NCBI RefSeq assembly: GCF_037023735.1
Contig: NZ_CP146069.1
Coordinates: forward strand, 1,529,501-1,593,500
DNA length: 64,000 nt
From: Roseovarius sp. S88
GTDB taxonomy: Bacteria > Pseudomonadota > Alphaproteobacteria > Rhodobacterales > Rhodobacteraceae
Direction: 5' to 3'
Position numbers and translations under genes: made by a program
Part shown: positions 1-8,153 of the stretch, in pieces
Layout: each line of letters begins with the position of its first letter
Position numbering within the stretch: the first letter of the stretch is position 1
The notes under the pieces: generated by a model
Databases searched by the model: none
What the model was told of the DNA's origin: nothing
Seen by the model: only the letters and a program-made list of their open reading frames with translations

Positions 1-1295
1 CGTTCACAAGACCGGGCAAAAGCGGCGGCCTCTACCACGTCTGGATGCGTATAGAGCGCTTCATCGACCTCTCGCGGGGCGATGTTCTCTCCGCCCTTGA
101 TGATCAACTCTTTCAACCTGCCAGTGACAAAGACGTAACCTTCCGCATCTTTCCGCGCCAGATCACCCGTCCGGAGCCAGCCGTTTCGAAAGGTGTCAGC
201 CGTAGCGTCCGGGTTCTTGAGATACCCGCGCATGACGTTGGGTCCACGCACCACGATCTCGCCTTCTGTCTCAACAGGCACGGACGCTCCCGCGCCATCC
301 TGAATGTCCACTTCGCAGCCAAAGGCGATGCCCGGTGAGCCAATTTTACGGACGCCTGGGGGCAGGGGGTTTGAGAGAATTTGCGCTGCAGTTTCTGTGA
401 GCCCCATGGTCTCAACAATGGGAATTCCAAACCGGGCTTCAAAGGATGACTGCGTCTCAACCGCCAGTGCCGAGGAGGCTGAGCGGCCAAATCGCATCCG
501 CGCGCGGCACGCTGCGGCTGGTTCCGCCGATCCATGCAGAAGATGCGAGATGATCGTTGGCACCACGGAGAACCACGTGATCTCTGCATCGTCCGCCTGT
601 TCCCAGAACTTTGAAGCCGAGAACTTTGGCACAATCGCAAGCGATCCACCTGACACCAGGCTGCCTATGACCGTCACGCACAGCCCGTTGATGTGGTAGA
701 CCGGCAAAACGCAAAACCCGCGATCCTGCGGCCCGAGATCATGTGCGATGGCTGTGGTCCATCCACCGGCCAGAAGACTTGCATGGCTGTGAAGCACACC
801 TTTGGGACGCCCCGTAGTGCCGGATGTGTACATTAAGAGCGCGTCATCACCGGGCATGATCTCATGCAGTTGGGCTGTGGCATGGCCCTTCAGGGGAAGG
901 GCGATCACGCCAGCATCATTTGCCGCGTCAAAAAGTGCAGTGCAGTCTGGATGCACATAGCCAAACCGTGCCTCGGAATGATCCAGCGCATAGGCAATGG
1001 CATCCCGTCCAGCGGCCAGGTTAATCATCGTGGCGCGAAACCCACCATAGAGCGCGCCATAAAACGCCAAAAGGCTTTCAAAACTGTTGGGGGCAACCAC
1101 CGCAACACTTTCGCCTTTGCCGCAGCCAATGGCGGTCAGTTGCGCAGCGAAGGCCTGTGCGCCATCACGCAAGTCGCGCCAACTTTGCGTTTGTCCGTCT
1201 TCCGGCAACACCACTGCGACGCCGCCCGACGCCGCCCGCGCGTCAAGCCAATCGCGAACAGTTCCCTCAGGCGGCGTTGTGCGCGACAGAATCAT
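1..1295 (-). CDS. AMP-forming acyl-CoA ligase, C-terminus cut by window edge
   Basis: The gene reads leftwards from an ATG at 1295 and runs off the window, leaving about 431 residues. It is an ANL-superfamily adenylating enzyme that would join a carboxylic acid to CoA through an acyl-AMP. Visible motifs are YTSGTTGRPKG (the ATP-binding P-loop), the MGLTETAA stretch (A5 region), RTGDLARKDAEGY (A7) and GRLKELIIKGGENI (A8 hinge). Its start overlaps the stop of the upstream aldehyde dehydrogenase gene by 4 bases, so the two are translationally coupled. Next to a SauS-type acylating dehydrogenase, the likely role is that of SauT (sulfoacetate-CoA ligase), but the sequence alone does not fix the substrate. 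A general medium-chain or malonate-like acid remains possible. Confidence 0.9.
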   Translation of the reverse strand, partial: MILSRTTPPEGTVRDWLDARAASGGVAVVLPEDGQTQSWRDLRDGAQAFAAQLTAIGCGKGESVAVVAPNSFESLLAFYGALYGGFRATMINLAAGRDAIAYALDHSEARFGYVHPDCTALFDAANDAGVIALPLKGHATAQLHEIMPGDDALLMYTSGTTGRPKGVLHSHASLLAGGWTTAIAHDLGPQDRGFCVLPVYHINGLCVTVIGSLVSGGSLAIVPKFSASKFWEQADDAEITWFSVVPTIISHLLHGSAEPAAACRARMRFGRSASSALAVETQSSFEARFGIPIVETMGLTETAAQILSNPLPPGVRKIGSPGIAFGCEVDIQDGAGASVPVETEGEIVVRGPNVMRGYLKNPDATADTFRNGWLRTGDLARKDAEGYVFVTGRLKELIIKGGENIAPREVDEALYTHPDVVEAAAFARSCE

Positions 1296-2695
1296 TGCCC
1301 TGCAACGTCCCAATACTCAGCGAAGATGTCCTCTAGGCTGGGTTCGCATGCTGGAATTTCACGAATGATCTTAGTGGTTTGCAGAAAATGCTTCCAGTGC
1401 ACATTCTCATCCACCGCATTGCCGCCCCACGCCCCGCAACCCATCGAGAGTGAAAACGGCATTCCGTTGGTGAAAGACCCGCCTGTGGCAAAGGTATGCG
1501 CCTGATTGACGATGATGCGGCTTGTTGGGATTTCCCGCGCGAGCCTGTGCGCGCGGTCGTCTTTGGATGAATGCAGGCCGATCGAATGTCCTGCGCCCTG
1601 ATGGTTTTGAATGGCCCGTGTGATCGCAACCGCATCGTCAAAATCCTGCGCACGATAGAGCGCCAGAACCCGGCTGAGTTTCTCGCCGCTTAGTGGATGA
1701 TCCGGGCCGATGCCGTTGGTGGGCACAGCGATGTATTCCGTGCCGTCAGGTACCGCATCTTTGAGTCCAAGCGCCGTGATCATCTTGTCGGCATCCTGCG
1801 CGATGACCGCGCGGTTGAGATGCCCATCAGGCCAGAGCCGCGCCACGATACCCGCCTCATCCTCGACCACCGCGCCACCCGCGCGCGCCATGGCGGCGAC
1901 AAAGGCGTCATAGACCGCGTCCACGACCACCACAGCGTTCTCCGACGAACAAGATGTGGCGTTGTCAAAGGTCTTGGAGGCCCGGATTTTCTCTGCAGCC
2001 TGATCGAGATCGGCGGTTTCGTCCACGATCACAGTGACATTGCCTGCGCCCACCGCCACCGCAGGCGTGCCGCAGGTCTGAGCCCGCACAACGTTGTTCT
2101 GACTGCCCGTGGCCACGACCTTGTCGCAGGTTTCCATCAGGCGTTGAGTTTTCTCCTTCGATCCAGGGGCTGGGATCACTTGCACCAAATCGGGGTTTTC
2201 CCCGATCTTGGCGAATTCCGCGTGAATGAACTCAAGTAGTTTTTCGCAAGAGGCCACGCCCTTGGGCGACGGGGCCACGACGATGGCATTGCCGCATTTC
2301 AGCGCGTTAATGATGTTGTTCGCCGGCGTCGCCGCCGGGTTGGTTGAGGGCACAATCGCGCCGATGACCCCCATGGGACGCGCAATCTCGGTAATTCCTG
2401 TTTCTGCATCATCGCGGATAACACCAAAGGTTTTTACATCCTTGATGTCGCGCATCAGACCTAGAGTCTTGCGATGGTTCTTGGTGATCTTGTCCGGCAC
2501 ATTGCCCAGCCCGGTCGTTTCAACCGCGAGCTTGGCCAGGGTCTCATTGCGCCCCGGTTCCATGATCGCCCAGGCAGCGGCCTGTGCCGCGCGGTCATAA
2601 CGTGTCTGACTACCCTCAGCCTCATACCGCGCCTGTGCTGCGCGTGCACGCGCTACGATGGCATCAAGCTCTGCAATGGGATCAGGGGCATTCAT
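1292..2695 (-). CDS. sauS: Acylating (CoA-dependent) aldehyde dehydrogenase, SauS type
   Basis: This 467-residue cytoplasmic enzyme is of the acylating aldehyde dehydrogenase family, which interconverts an acyl-CoA and an aldehyde with NAD(P)H. The catalytic cysteine lies in NATSCSSENA (about residue 247). The PSTNPAATPANN stretch and the C-terminal SMGCGAWGGNAVDEN segment are typical of sulfoacetaldehyde dehydrogenase (SauS) and its EutE/AdhE relatives. In the known sulfoacetate route SauS reduces sulfoacetyl-CoA to sulfoacetaldehyde, which Xsc then desulfonates; no xsc is in this window. The gene lies between the TTT transporter genes and the CoA ligase on the same strand. The family call is firm. 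The sulfoacetaldehyde specificity is inferred from overall resemblance and from the neighbouring ligase. Confidence 0.8.
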   Translation of the reverse strand: MNAPDPIAELDAIVARARAAQARYEAEGSQTRYDRAAQAAAWAIMEPGRNETLAKLAVETTGLGNVPDKITKNHRKTLGLMRDIKDVKTFGVIRDDAETGITEIARPMGVIGAIVPSTNPAATPANNIINALKCGNAIVVAPSPKGVASCEKLLEFIHAEFAKIGENPDLVQVIPAPGSKEKTQRLMETCDKVVATGSQNNVVRAQTCGTPAVAVGAGNVTVIVDETADLDQAAEKIRASKTFDNATSCSSENAVVVVDAVYDAFVAAMARAGGAVVEDEAGIVARLWPDGHLNRAVIAQDADKMITALGLKDAVPDGTEYIAVPTNGIGPDHPLSGEKLSRVLALYRAQDFDDAVAITRAIQNHQGAGHSIGLHSSKDDRAHRLAREIPTSRIIVNQAHTFATGGSFTNGMPFSLSMGCGAWGGNAVDENVHWKHFLQTTKIIREIPACEPSLEDIFAEYWDVAGQ

Positions 2696-2721
2696 GTCGG
2701 GTCATGTCCGTTTGTGTTGGG

Positions 2722-2748
2722 GTAGGGTGGGTTTCAAACCCACCCTAC
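2722..2748. repeat. Perfect 27-base palindrome between tctC and sauS
   Basis: Two 13-base arms, GTAGGGTGGGTTT and AAACCCACCCTAC, flank a single C. The element starts 8 bases after the stop of the TTT binding-protein gene and 26 bases before the sauS start. In RNA it gives a strong hairpin, likely limiting 3' decay or reading-through from the abundant binding-protein mRNA. Similar GTAGGGTGGG palindromes occur as dispersed intergenic repeats in many bacteria (recalled, not searched). Confidence 0.85.
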
Positions 2749-2755
2749 GGTTGGT

Positions 2756-3724
2756 TTAAAGACCTGCGAGCAGCTCTTTGAGCGTCTCTTCGCGGGCTTT
2801 CCACATCGCAAGCACCTCGTCGCGGGTCATGATGTGCATTGGACTGCCGCCCGCCTTCATGCGCTTGGCCACACGGGCGTTTTCGAACATCGCGGGCACG
2901 GTCTCAGCCAGCTTGTCGATGATGCCTTGTGGCGTGCCCTTGGGCACCATAACGCCGCGGAAATTCACCGACGCGTTGTCGATATCGAAGCCTTGCTCTT
3001 TCATCGTTGGCACGTCTTCAAGGAACTCGTTGCGCTCCAGATCAAAAACGCCGAGGATTTTTACATTGCCCGCTTCGCGCGCACGAAAGGCATCCGAGAG
3101 GTTGTTGACCCCGCCCAGCACTTCGCCCGCAATCACGGCTTTCATGGCACCCGCACCACCCTTGTTGTTGGGAATATAGGCCAGCTTTACGCCTGCAGCT
3201 TTTTCAAGCTGAAGCGCTGCAATGTGGTGACCCACAAAGAGGCCCGCACCGGAAAAGGTAAGCTTTCCAGGGTTTTCCTTGGCGTAGTTCACCACGTCTT
3301 CCATTGAGTTGAACTCGCTGTCAGCGGCGACAACAAAAACCGCTGGGTCGGCGCCCCAGTTGGCGATGGGCTCAAAGTTTTCGGTAGAATACTCCACGCC
3401 GCCCTCAATGGACTGCGCGATGAAGTGCGGCACGTTGTAGGCCGCCAGCGTATAGCCATCCGCATCGGCCTGCGTGGCAAACCAGTTCCAGCCGACCCGA
3501 CCGCCCGCACCGGGTTTGTTGATGATGGCAATAGGCATGCCAAGCGCATCCTCGTTGCCTGCCGTCATGGTCACGATACGCGCCTGAAAGTCGGTGGCAC
3601 CCCCGGCGCCATAGCTGACCATCAGCATCACAGGACGGTCAGGGTATTCCGCATGACCATCGGCAAATGCGCCGCCTGTCAGGCCCATTAAGGCAATGGA
3701 TGCCGCTGCAAGTAGTTTCTTCAT
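2756..3724 (-). CDS. TTT transporter periplasmic binding protein (TctC/BugT family)
   Basis: This 322-residue protein has a cleavable signal peptide (cut near AFA-DG, residue 22). It then shows the Bug/TctC fold signatures: YPDRPVMLMVSYGAGGATD near the N-terminus and NKPGAGGRVGWN at about residues 70-80. It would capture a carboxylate in the periplasm and deliver it to TctAB. AGGGAGG lies about 7 bases before the ATG. It is the first of the three transporter genes after tctA-tctB and is followed by a perfect hairpin. The substrate is not defined by sequence. The linked ligase and acylating dehydrogenase point to a short acid such as sulfoacetate. Confidence 0.93.
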   Translation of the reverse strand: MKKLLAAASIALMGLTGGAFADGHAEYPDRPVMLMVSYGAGGATDFQARIVTMTAGNEDALGMPIAIINKPGAGGRVGWNWFATQADADGYTLAAYNVPHFIAQSIEGGVEYSTENFEPIANWGADPAVFVVAADSEFNSMEDVVNYAKENPGKLTFSGAGLFVGHHIAALQLEKAAGVKLAYIPNNKGGAGAMKAVIAGEVLGGVNNLSDAFRAREAGNVKILGVFDLERNEFLEDVPTMKEQGFDIDNASVNFRGVMVPKGTPQGIIDKLAETVPAMFENARVAKRMKAGGSPMHIMTRDEVLAMWKAREETLKELLAGL

Positions 3725-3763
3725 AGGTTTTCCTCCCTTGGTGTGATCTGCCGCCTTTGCGGT

Positions 3764-4228
3764 TCAGAATAAGATTTCTTTTGGTGTGAAGACGGTGAGC
3801 AATTGGGCAAAGAGCCCGTACATCACCGCAAGAAAACCGGCTGTGATGAGTGCGCGTTTGATCCATGTGCGCGCCTCGCCATGCGGAGCCGGGTCGTAAA
3901 GCGATAACAGAATGAAAAAGGTGATCGTTGATGCGGTGTAAAAGCCCAAAGCCTTGGCTGCCCAGAAGATGTATATCAACGCGACAATCAGGCCTGGCAA
4001 GATGTTGATGATCGCGACGCGGCTCAGGCCATTGCCTACCTTGGTGCGCCCCAGTACCGCCTTGCCAAAGGTCCAGAGGGCCAGAACCAAAAAGACCGTC
4101 GAGATCAAGCGCGGGAACAGAAACGCATCTGCAGGTTCCTGCGTGTAACTGATGTAAGCGACCGCTATGCCGACGGCGGCAACAAGACCGCTGGCGATGA
4201 TGTGCTGCATGCGGGGCAGGTCGGTCAT
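3764..4228 (-). CDS. TTT transporter small membrane subunit (TctB family)
   Basis: This 154-residue protein has four predicted membrane spans (about residues 10-30, 40-58, 72-105, 125-148), matching the usual TctB length and topology. TctB is the poorly conserved small subunit that partners the large channel subunit TctA. The ATG overlaps the stop codon of tctA by 4 bases, so the two are coupled. The identification rests mostly on position between tctA and tctC and on hydrophobicity, because the family has few invariant motifs. Confidence 0.88.
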   Translation of the reverse strand: MTDLPRMQHIIASGLVAAVGIAVAYISYTQEPADAFLFPRLISTVFLVLALWTFGKAVLGRTKVGNGLSRVAIINILPGLIVALIYIFWAAKALGFYTASTITFFILLSLYDPAPHGEARTWIKRALITAGFLAVMYGLFAQLLTVFTPKEILF

Positions 4229-5754
4229 GACAGGCTCTCCTCTTTGAGCACCGCGTCATCCTTTGTGGTGTAACGTTTGTCGCGCAGTTCCATCCAGAGC
4301 GAGTAGCCGATGGAGGCCACGACAATGCCGATCAGAACAAGGTTGAGCGTGCCGGAGAAGAAGTATTCCCCCATGCTCGACGTGGCATTGGCAATCATCG
4401 AGCCTTGGATAAAGTTGGCCTCGGCGATCGGCCCAAGGATAAGGCCGAGCACCAGGGGGGCTGCTGAAAAGCCGAAGCGCTCAAGGAAATACATGCCCGT
4501 TCCAAGCGCCATCATGACATAGACATCGCCCATGGAATTTTGCACCGAGTAGCTCCCGAAAAGCGCAAGGCCCAGCACCACAGCGGCCATCACTGCATTT
4601 GGAACCTGCGCCACCCGCGCTGCCAACCCGGCCACGTAGAGACCAAAGATACACATAAGGATCTGGCCAATGAGCATGGAATTAATGAAGGTCCAGGCGA
4701 CATCAGGGTAGTTGTCAAAGAGATCGCTGCCCGGAAAAATACCATGGATCAGCAACCCGCCCAGCAGCACGGCGGCGGTGGGCGAGCCGGGGATCGACAG
4801 GGTGAGAAGCGGTACAAGCGAGGGGCCAACCATGGCGTTGTTGGCACTTTCCGCAGCGATGACACCCTCGGAATGCCCGGTGCCGAATTTCTCGCGTTCT
4901 GGACTGGTTTTCTTGGTTTGGTCATAGGCCACGAGACCCGCGATCTGACCGCCCACACCGGGAATGAGCCCGATAATGGACCCGGTGATCGTCCCGATGG
5001 AGAGCGCACGCTTGCGGCGGAACACCTCGCCAACCGCTTGGCCAATAGGATGTTTTTCGACTGCAATGACTTCTGCGTCCAGTCGTTTACGCCCCTTGGC
5101 AAACATGGTGATGACTTGTGGAATGGCAAAAAGCCCAATCAGGGCCGGGATCACGTTGATGCCCCCGGCCACCGCGTCATGGAAGATGAACCGCTGCGCG
5201 CCCATGATGTCGTCAAAGCCAATTGTCGCCAGCCATAGGCCGATGCAGCCTGACAAAAGCCCTTTGACAACAGAGCTTGAATCCAAAGAGCCAATGATGG
5301 TCACACCCAGAATGGCCAGCCAGAAAAGGTGACTTGGCCCAAAGGCCAGCGCCCATTGCGCCAGAACCGGGGTCAGGAAAATGAGCAACAACACCCCGAA
5401 CACCCCTCCGACGGCCGAGGCGAGAAAGGATAGCTGCAGCGCTCGCGCGCCTTGTCCTTTCTGCGCCATCGTATGCCCGTCGAGAGTGGTGGCAATATTG
5501 GCCGGGGCACCGGGTATCTTAAGCAGAATGGCACTCACAGCGCCGCCAGCCACGGTTGATGTGTAGGCGGCCCCAAGCAGGATCAGACCCTGTGCAGGCT
5601 CCAGTCGGAAGGTGAAGGGGATCAAGAGTGCCACGGCCATGGTCGGCGACAACCCCGGCGTCGCCCCAAGGATCAGACCGCCAATCGTTCCAATCAACAG
5701 CAGCCCGAAATTGATTGGCGTGAACACGTCGCCCATATAGGCCAGAAATTCCAA
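4225..5754 (-). CDS. TTT transporter large membrane subunit (TctA family)
   Basis: This 509-residue integral membrane protein has about 11-12 hydrophobic segments. It carries the family hallmarks GATPGLSPTMAVALLIPFTF near residue 30, KIPGAPANIATTLDGH near 80 and a second, inverted half with GLIPGVGGQIAG (about 265) and TLSIPGSPTAAVLLGG (about 330). It is the channel subunit of a binding-protein-dependent secondary transporter. The chosen start is a TTG at 5754, preceded by GGAGG with a 9-base spacer; the resulting MEFLAYMGDVFTPINF matches the normal TctA N-terminus. The next ATG, at 5736, would shorten it by six residues. It is the promoter-proximal gene of the operon, divergent from a LacI regulator. 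Confidence 0.95.
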   Translation of the reverse strand: MEFLAYMGDVFTPINFGLLLIGTIGGLILGATPGLSPTMAVALLIPFTFRLEPAQGLILLGAAYTSTVAGGAVSAILLKIPGAPANIATTLDGHTMAQKGQGARALQLSFLASAVGGVFGVLLLIFLTPVLAQWALAFGPSHLFWLAILGVTIIGSLDSSSVVKGLLSGCIGLWLATIGFDDIMGAQRFIFHDAVAGGINVIPALIGLFAIPQVITMFAKGRKRLDAEVIAVEKHPIGQAVGEVFRRKRALSIGTITGSIIGLIPGVGGQIAGLVAYDQTKKTSPEREKFGTGHSEGVIAAESANNAMVGPSLVPLLTLSIPGSPTAAVLLGGLLIHGIFPGSDLFDNYPDVAWTFINSMLIGQILMCIFGLYVAGLAARVAQVPNAVMAAVVLGLALFGSYSVQNSMGDVYVMMALGTGMYFLERFGFSAAPLVLGLILGPIAEANFIQGSMIANATSSMGEYFFSGTLNLVLIGIVVASIGYSLWMELRDKRYTTKDDAVLKEESLS

Positions 5755-5787
5755 CTCAGATGTCCTCCCCCAGTCCGCGAAAGTGAT

Positions 5788-5834
5788 TGACCGGTCAGGG
5801 TAAGTGATGAAAATAGTTTTGCAAATGTTTTCAT
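5788..5834. promoter_or_regulatory. Probable LacI-family operator region between tctA and the regulator
   Basis: The 104-base divergent gap holds a 28-base imperfect palindrome at 5807-5834 (half-sites ATGAAAA and TTTTCAT with a central TTTTGCAAA). It also holds a perfect 10-base palindrome TGACCGGTCA at 5788-5797, which is partly repeated as AACCGGTGA at 5839-5847. AT-rich TGAAAA/TTTTCA dyads are normal for LacI-family binding sites. The location between the two divergent genes suggests joint control of the regulator and the operon. Confidence 0.6.
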
Positions 5835-5858
5835 TTTTAACCGGTGAATGCTTGGTAT

Positions 5859-6893
5859 ATGACTGATAAAAATATCAAAAAAGCGGATATTATAGCGGTT
5901 GCAAAGGCCGCGCGCGTATCGCCGTCGACCGTATCGCGTAGCTTCAATCATCCAGAACTGGTCAAAGCCAACACGCGCAAGAAGATCGACGCGGCGGTGC
6001 GCAGGCTGGGATACATCCGCAACCGTGCTGCCCAAACCATTCACGGCATTCGTAGCGGCACAATCGGGTTGATTGTGCCCACGATCGACCACGCGATCTT
6101 TGCCGAACTTGTGCAGAGTTTCTCGGATGCGGTCGAGGATCTAGGATTTACTATTTTGTTGGCCTCGCATGGGTACAGTCTTGACCGCGAATATGCGCTC
6201 ACCCGCAAGATGCTGGAACATCGCGTGGACGGGATGGCGTTGATTGGCATTGAGCATTCCGAAGATACCTACGGCCTGCTTGACCAGCAGTCGATGCCGA
6301 GTGTTCTGCTTTGGAACTACTCCGACGAGGCCCCGTTCACCTGCGTTGGGTCGGATAACTTTGAGGCGGGCAAACTCATTGGGACGCATGTGGCTGGTCT
6401 GGGGCATAGGGACATCGCGACATTGTTTCCTCCGCTTGCCGGAAATGATCGCGCGCAGCTGCGATTTGACGGCGTGCGACATGCATTGAACGCCCATGGT
6501 GTACGCATCCGTGATGACTGGATATTTGAAACGCCCTACAGCGTGGCCGAGGCGAAAATGGCGGTCGAGACCCTGATCAAGGCCGACAAACAGCCCACAG
6601 CTGTGATTTGCGGGAATGACGTCCTGGCTTGGGGCGCCATCTATGGGTTGATGAAAAACGGTCTTAGTGTCCCCGATGATCTGACGGTGACTGGTATTGG
6701 CGATTTCAAAGGATCCAAGGAATTTGAACCCGGACTGACAACCGTACGCATCCCGGCGCGGCAAATCGGGGCGCAGGGGGCCAAACGGATCGTCGAGGCC
6801 ATTGTATCGGACGCGCCGGTGAGCTTCGGGGACCGCATTGCGCCAGAACTCATTGTGCGCGCAACAAGCGCAATTCGCGACATCGAACACTAG
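5859..6893 (+). CDS. LacI/GalR-family transcriptional regulator
   Basis: The 344-residue protein has an N-terminal helix-turn-helix (VAKAARVSPSTVSRSFNHP, residues about 13-31, the second helix contacting DNA), a hinge region and a periplasmic-binding-protein-like sensor domain (about residues 65-340). It probably senses the acid or CoA-pathway intermediate of the divergent TTT operon. The start is uncertain: the ATG at 5859 and a GTG at 5844 are both in frame, and neither has a clear Shine-Dalgarno sequence. LacI proteins more often control sugar genes, so pairing with a TTT operon for an acid is slightly unusual. Confidence 0.92.
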   Translation: MTDKNIKKADIIAVAKAARVSPSTVSRSFNHPELVKANTRKKIDAAVRRLGYIRNRAAQTIHGIRSGTIGLIVPTIDHAIFAELVQSFSDAVEDLGFTILLASHGYSLDREYALTRKMLEHRVDGMALIGIEHSEDTYGLLDQQSMPSVLLWNYSDEAPFTCVGSDNFEAGKLIGTHVAGLGHRDIATLFPPLAGNDRAQLRFDGVRHALNAHGVRIRDDWIFETPYSVAEAKMAVETLIKADKQPTAVICGNDVLAWGAIYGLMKNGLSVPDDLTVTGIGDFKGSKEFEPGLTTVRIPARQIGAQGAKRIVEAIVSDAPVSFGDRIAPELIVRATSAIRDIEH

Positions 6894-7164
6894 CTTGAGT
6901 TTTTCGAATGAATAGGCGTCAAACGATAACGCAAGAATGGCGCGTAAGTCTGCGGCGGCAAGTCCCGATTGTTTCCAGATCGATCATTTTTTCAGCACGC
7001 TTGGGCGACAAACCGCCAGCCCGTCGAAGCTGAGGAAAAGAACCACAGTTTGGCCACATTTTCCGGCGATTCCGGGAGCGTGGATGCGGGCGTTCTTCCG
7101 GGGTCAAGATGTCGGTTATGACTCGCAAAACAGGCATGTTTTCAAGGCTATCGGGGCAAATGAT

Positions 7165-8046
7165 ATGAAACCAACTGTGATCGGAATAGGAGCGCAGAAA
7201 TGCGCAACCTCATGGATGCATTCAGTGCTGGGTGTGCACCCGCAAGTGGGGGTGTCTGACCCCAAGGAAGTGGATTTCTTTTCTTACTATTTTGACCGTG
7301 GATATCAGTGGTACGAGCGCCATTTCAGCCACCTGGCAGATTGTGTGGCGCGGTGCGATACATCGCCGTCTTACTTCTATGATCCGCGTGCGGCTGAGCG
7401 CGCTTGGGGCTACAACAACGAACTCAAGATCATTGTGCTACTGCGCGACCCCGTGGCACGCGCCTACTCCAACCATTTGCACGAGGTGATCAAAGGGCAC
7501 ATTGAACCGCAGAGCTTTGAAGAGGGCCTGCTGAACAATCCGGCCTACCTTGAGCAAGGGCGCTATTACACGCATCTGAAGCGCTGGGTGGACACATTTG
7601 GACCACAACAGGTTCTGGTGTTGATCGCCGAAGAGATATTTGCCGATCCAGTCAGATCTGCGGCAAGCGTCTATGACTTTGTTGGCGTGAACGCCAATTT
7701 CGTCTCGGCCGTGGCGTCTGAACGACGCAATATAAGCGATGTGGCGCGCTCGCCCGGATTGCGCCGTGCGCTGCGTAGTGGCGGAGACTTGATGCGGCGC
7801 GTCGGTCTGGAAGAACAGCTTGTGAGGATAAAATCCACCTCGCCAGTGGCCGGTATTCTGAAGGCAAACAGCGCCGACATCCGCGACCAAGTCCCACCAA
7901 TGCAGGAGAGCACCAAACACCACCTGTCGGAGTATTTCGCCCCTGAGGTTCTGGACCTTGTGGACATGTTAGGGCGCCAGTCTTTGCCGTGGCCAACATG
8001 GGAGCATGCGGCCGAAGATATGACTAGGACACCGATTGCGAGTTGA
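7165..8046 (+). CDS. PAPS-dependent sulfotransferase
   Basis: This 293-residue protein carries the sulfotransferase 5'-phosphosulfate loop at its N-terminus (GAQKCATSWMHSVL, residues 8-21). It also has the 3'-phosphate-binding motif LLRDPVARAYSNHLHEV (about residues 93-109). It would move sulfate from PAPS to a hydroxyl or amine, most likely on a sugar given the exopolysaccharide locus that follows. The reading frame is open upstream to 6937, but that stretch has no family resemblance, so the ATG at 7165, giving MKPTVIGIGAQK, is preferred. It is separated from exoP by a 107-base gap with an inverted repeat, so it may be a separate transcription unit. Confidence 0.88.
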   Translation: MKPTVIGIGAQKCATSWMHSVLGVHPQVGVSDPKEVDFFSYYFDRGYQWYERHFSHLADCVARCDTSPSYFYDPRAAERAWGYNNELKIIVLLRDPVARAYSNHLHEVIKGHIEPQSFEEGLLNNPAYLEQGRYYTHLKRWVDTFGPQQVLVLIAEEIFADPVRSAASVYDFVGVNANFVSAVASERRNISDVARSPGLRRALRSGGDLMRRVGLEEQLVRIKSTSPVAGILKANSADIRDQVPPMQESTKHHLSEYFAPEVLDLVDMLGRQSLPWPTWEHAAEDMTRTPIAS

Positions 8047-8070
8047 CCTGTCCAAAAGACACAGTCGCGA

Positions 8071-8133
8071 AAGCGTTTCAACTGTTGTGCGCGTTTCGAC
8101 TTTGTTTGATGTCCCAAGTTGAAGTCGAAACGC
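8071..8133. repeat. Nested inverted repeats upstream of the exopolysaccharide operon
   Basis: GCGTTTCGAC at 8091-8100 is perfectly matched by GTCGAAACGC at 8124-8133. Just upstream is a related copy, GCGTTTCAACT (from 8072), whose complement AGTTGAA sits at 8118-8123. The cluster of GTTTC-type half-sites ends 20 bases before the exoP start. It could be an operator for an exopolysaccharide regulator or a terminator for the preceding gene. The lack of a T-tract favours the former. Confidence 0.5.
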
Positions 8134-8153
8134 TCTAGTCAGGAGTTCACAAC

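Noticed and set aside
4540..5238. 232-codon open frame on the plus strand
   Set aside because: It lies opposite tctA, which has clear membrane-protein motifs; the shadow frame is basic, low-complexity and has no start signal.
7165..8046. Sulfotransferase as part of the sulfonate catabolic cluster
   Set aside because: It is on the other strand, beyond the LacI regulator, and works in the opposite metabolic direction. The exopolysaccharide locus with two more sulfotransferases is the better context.
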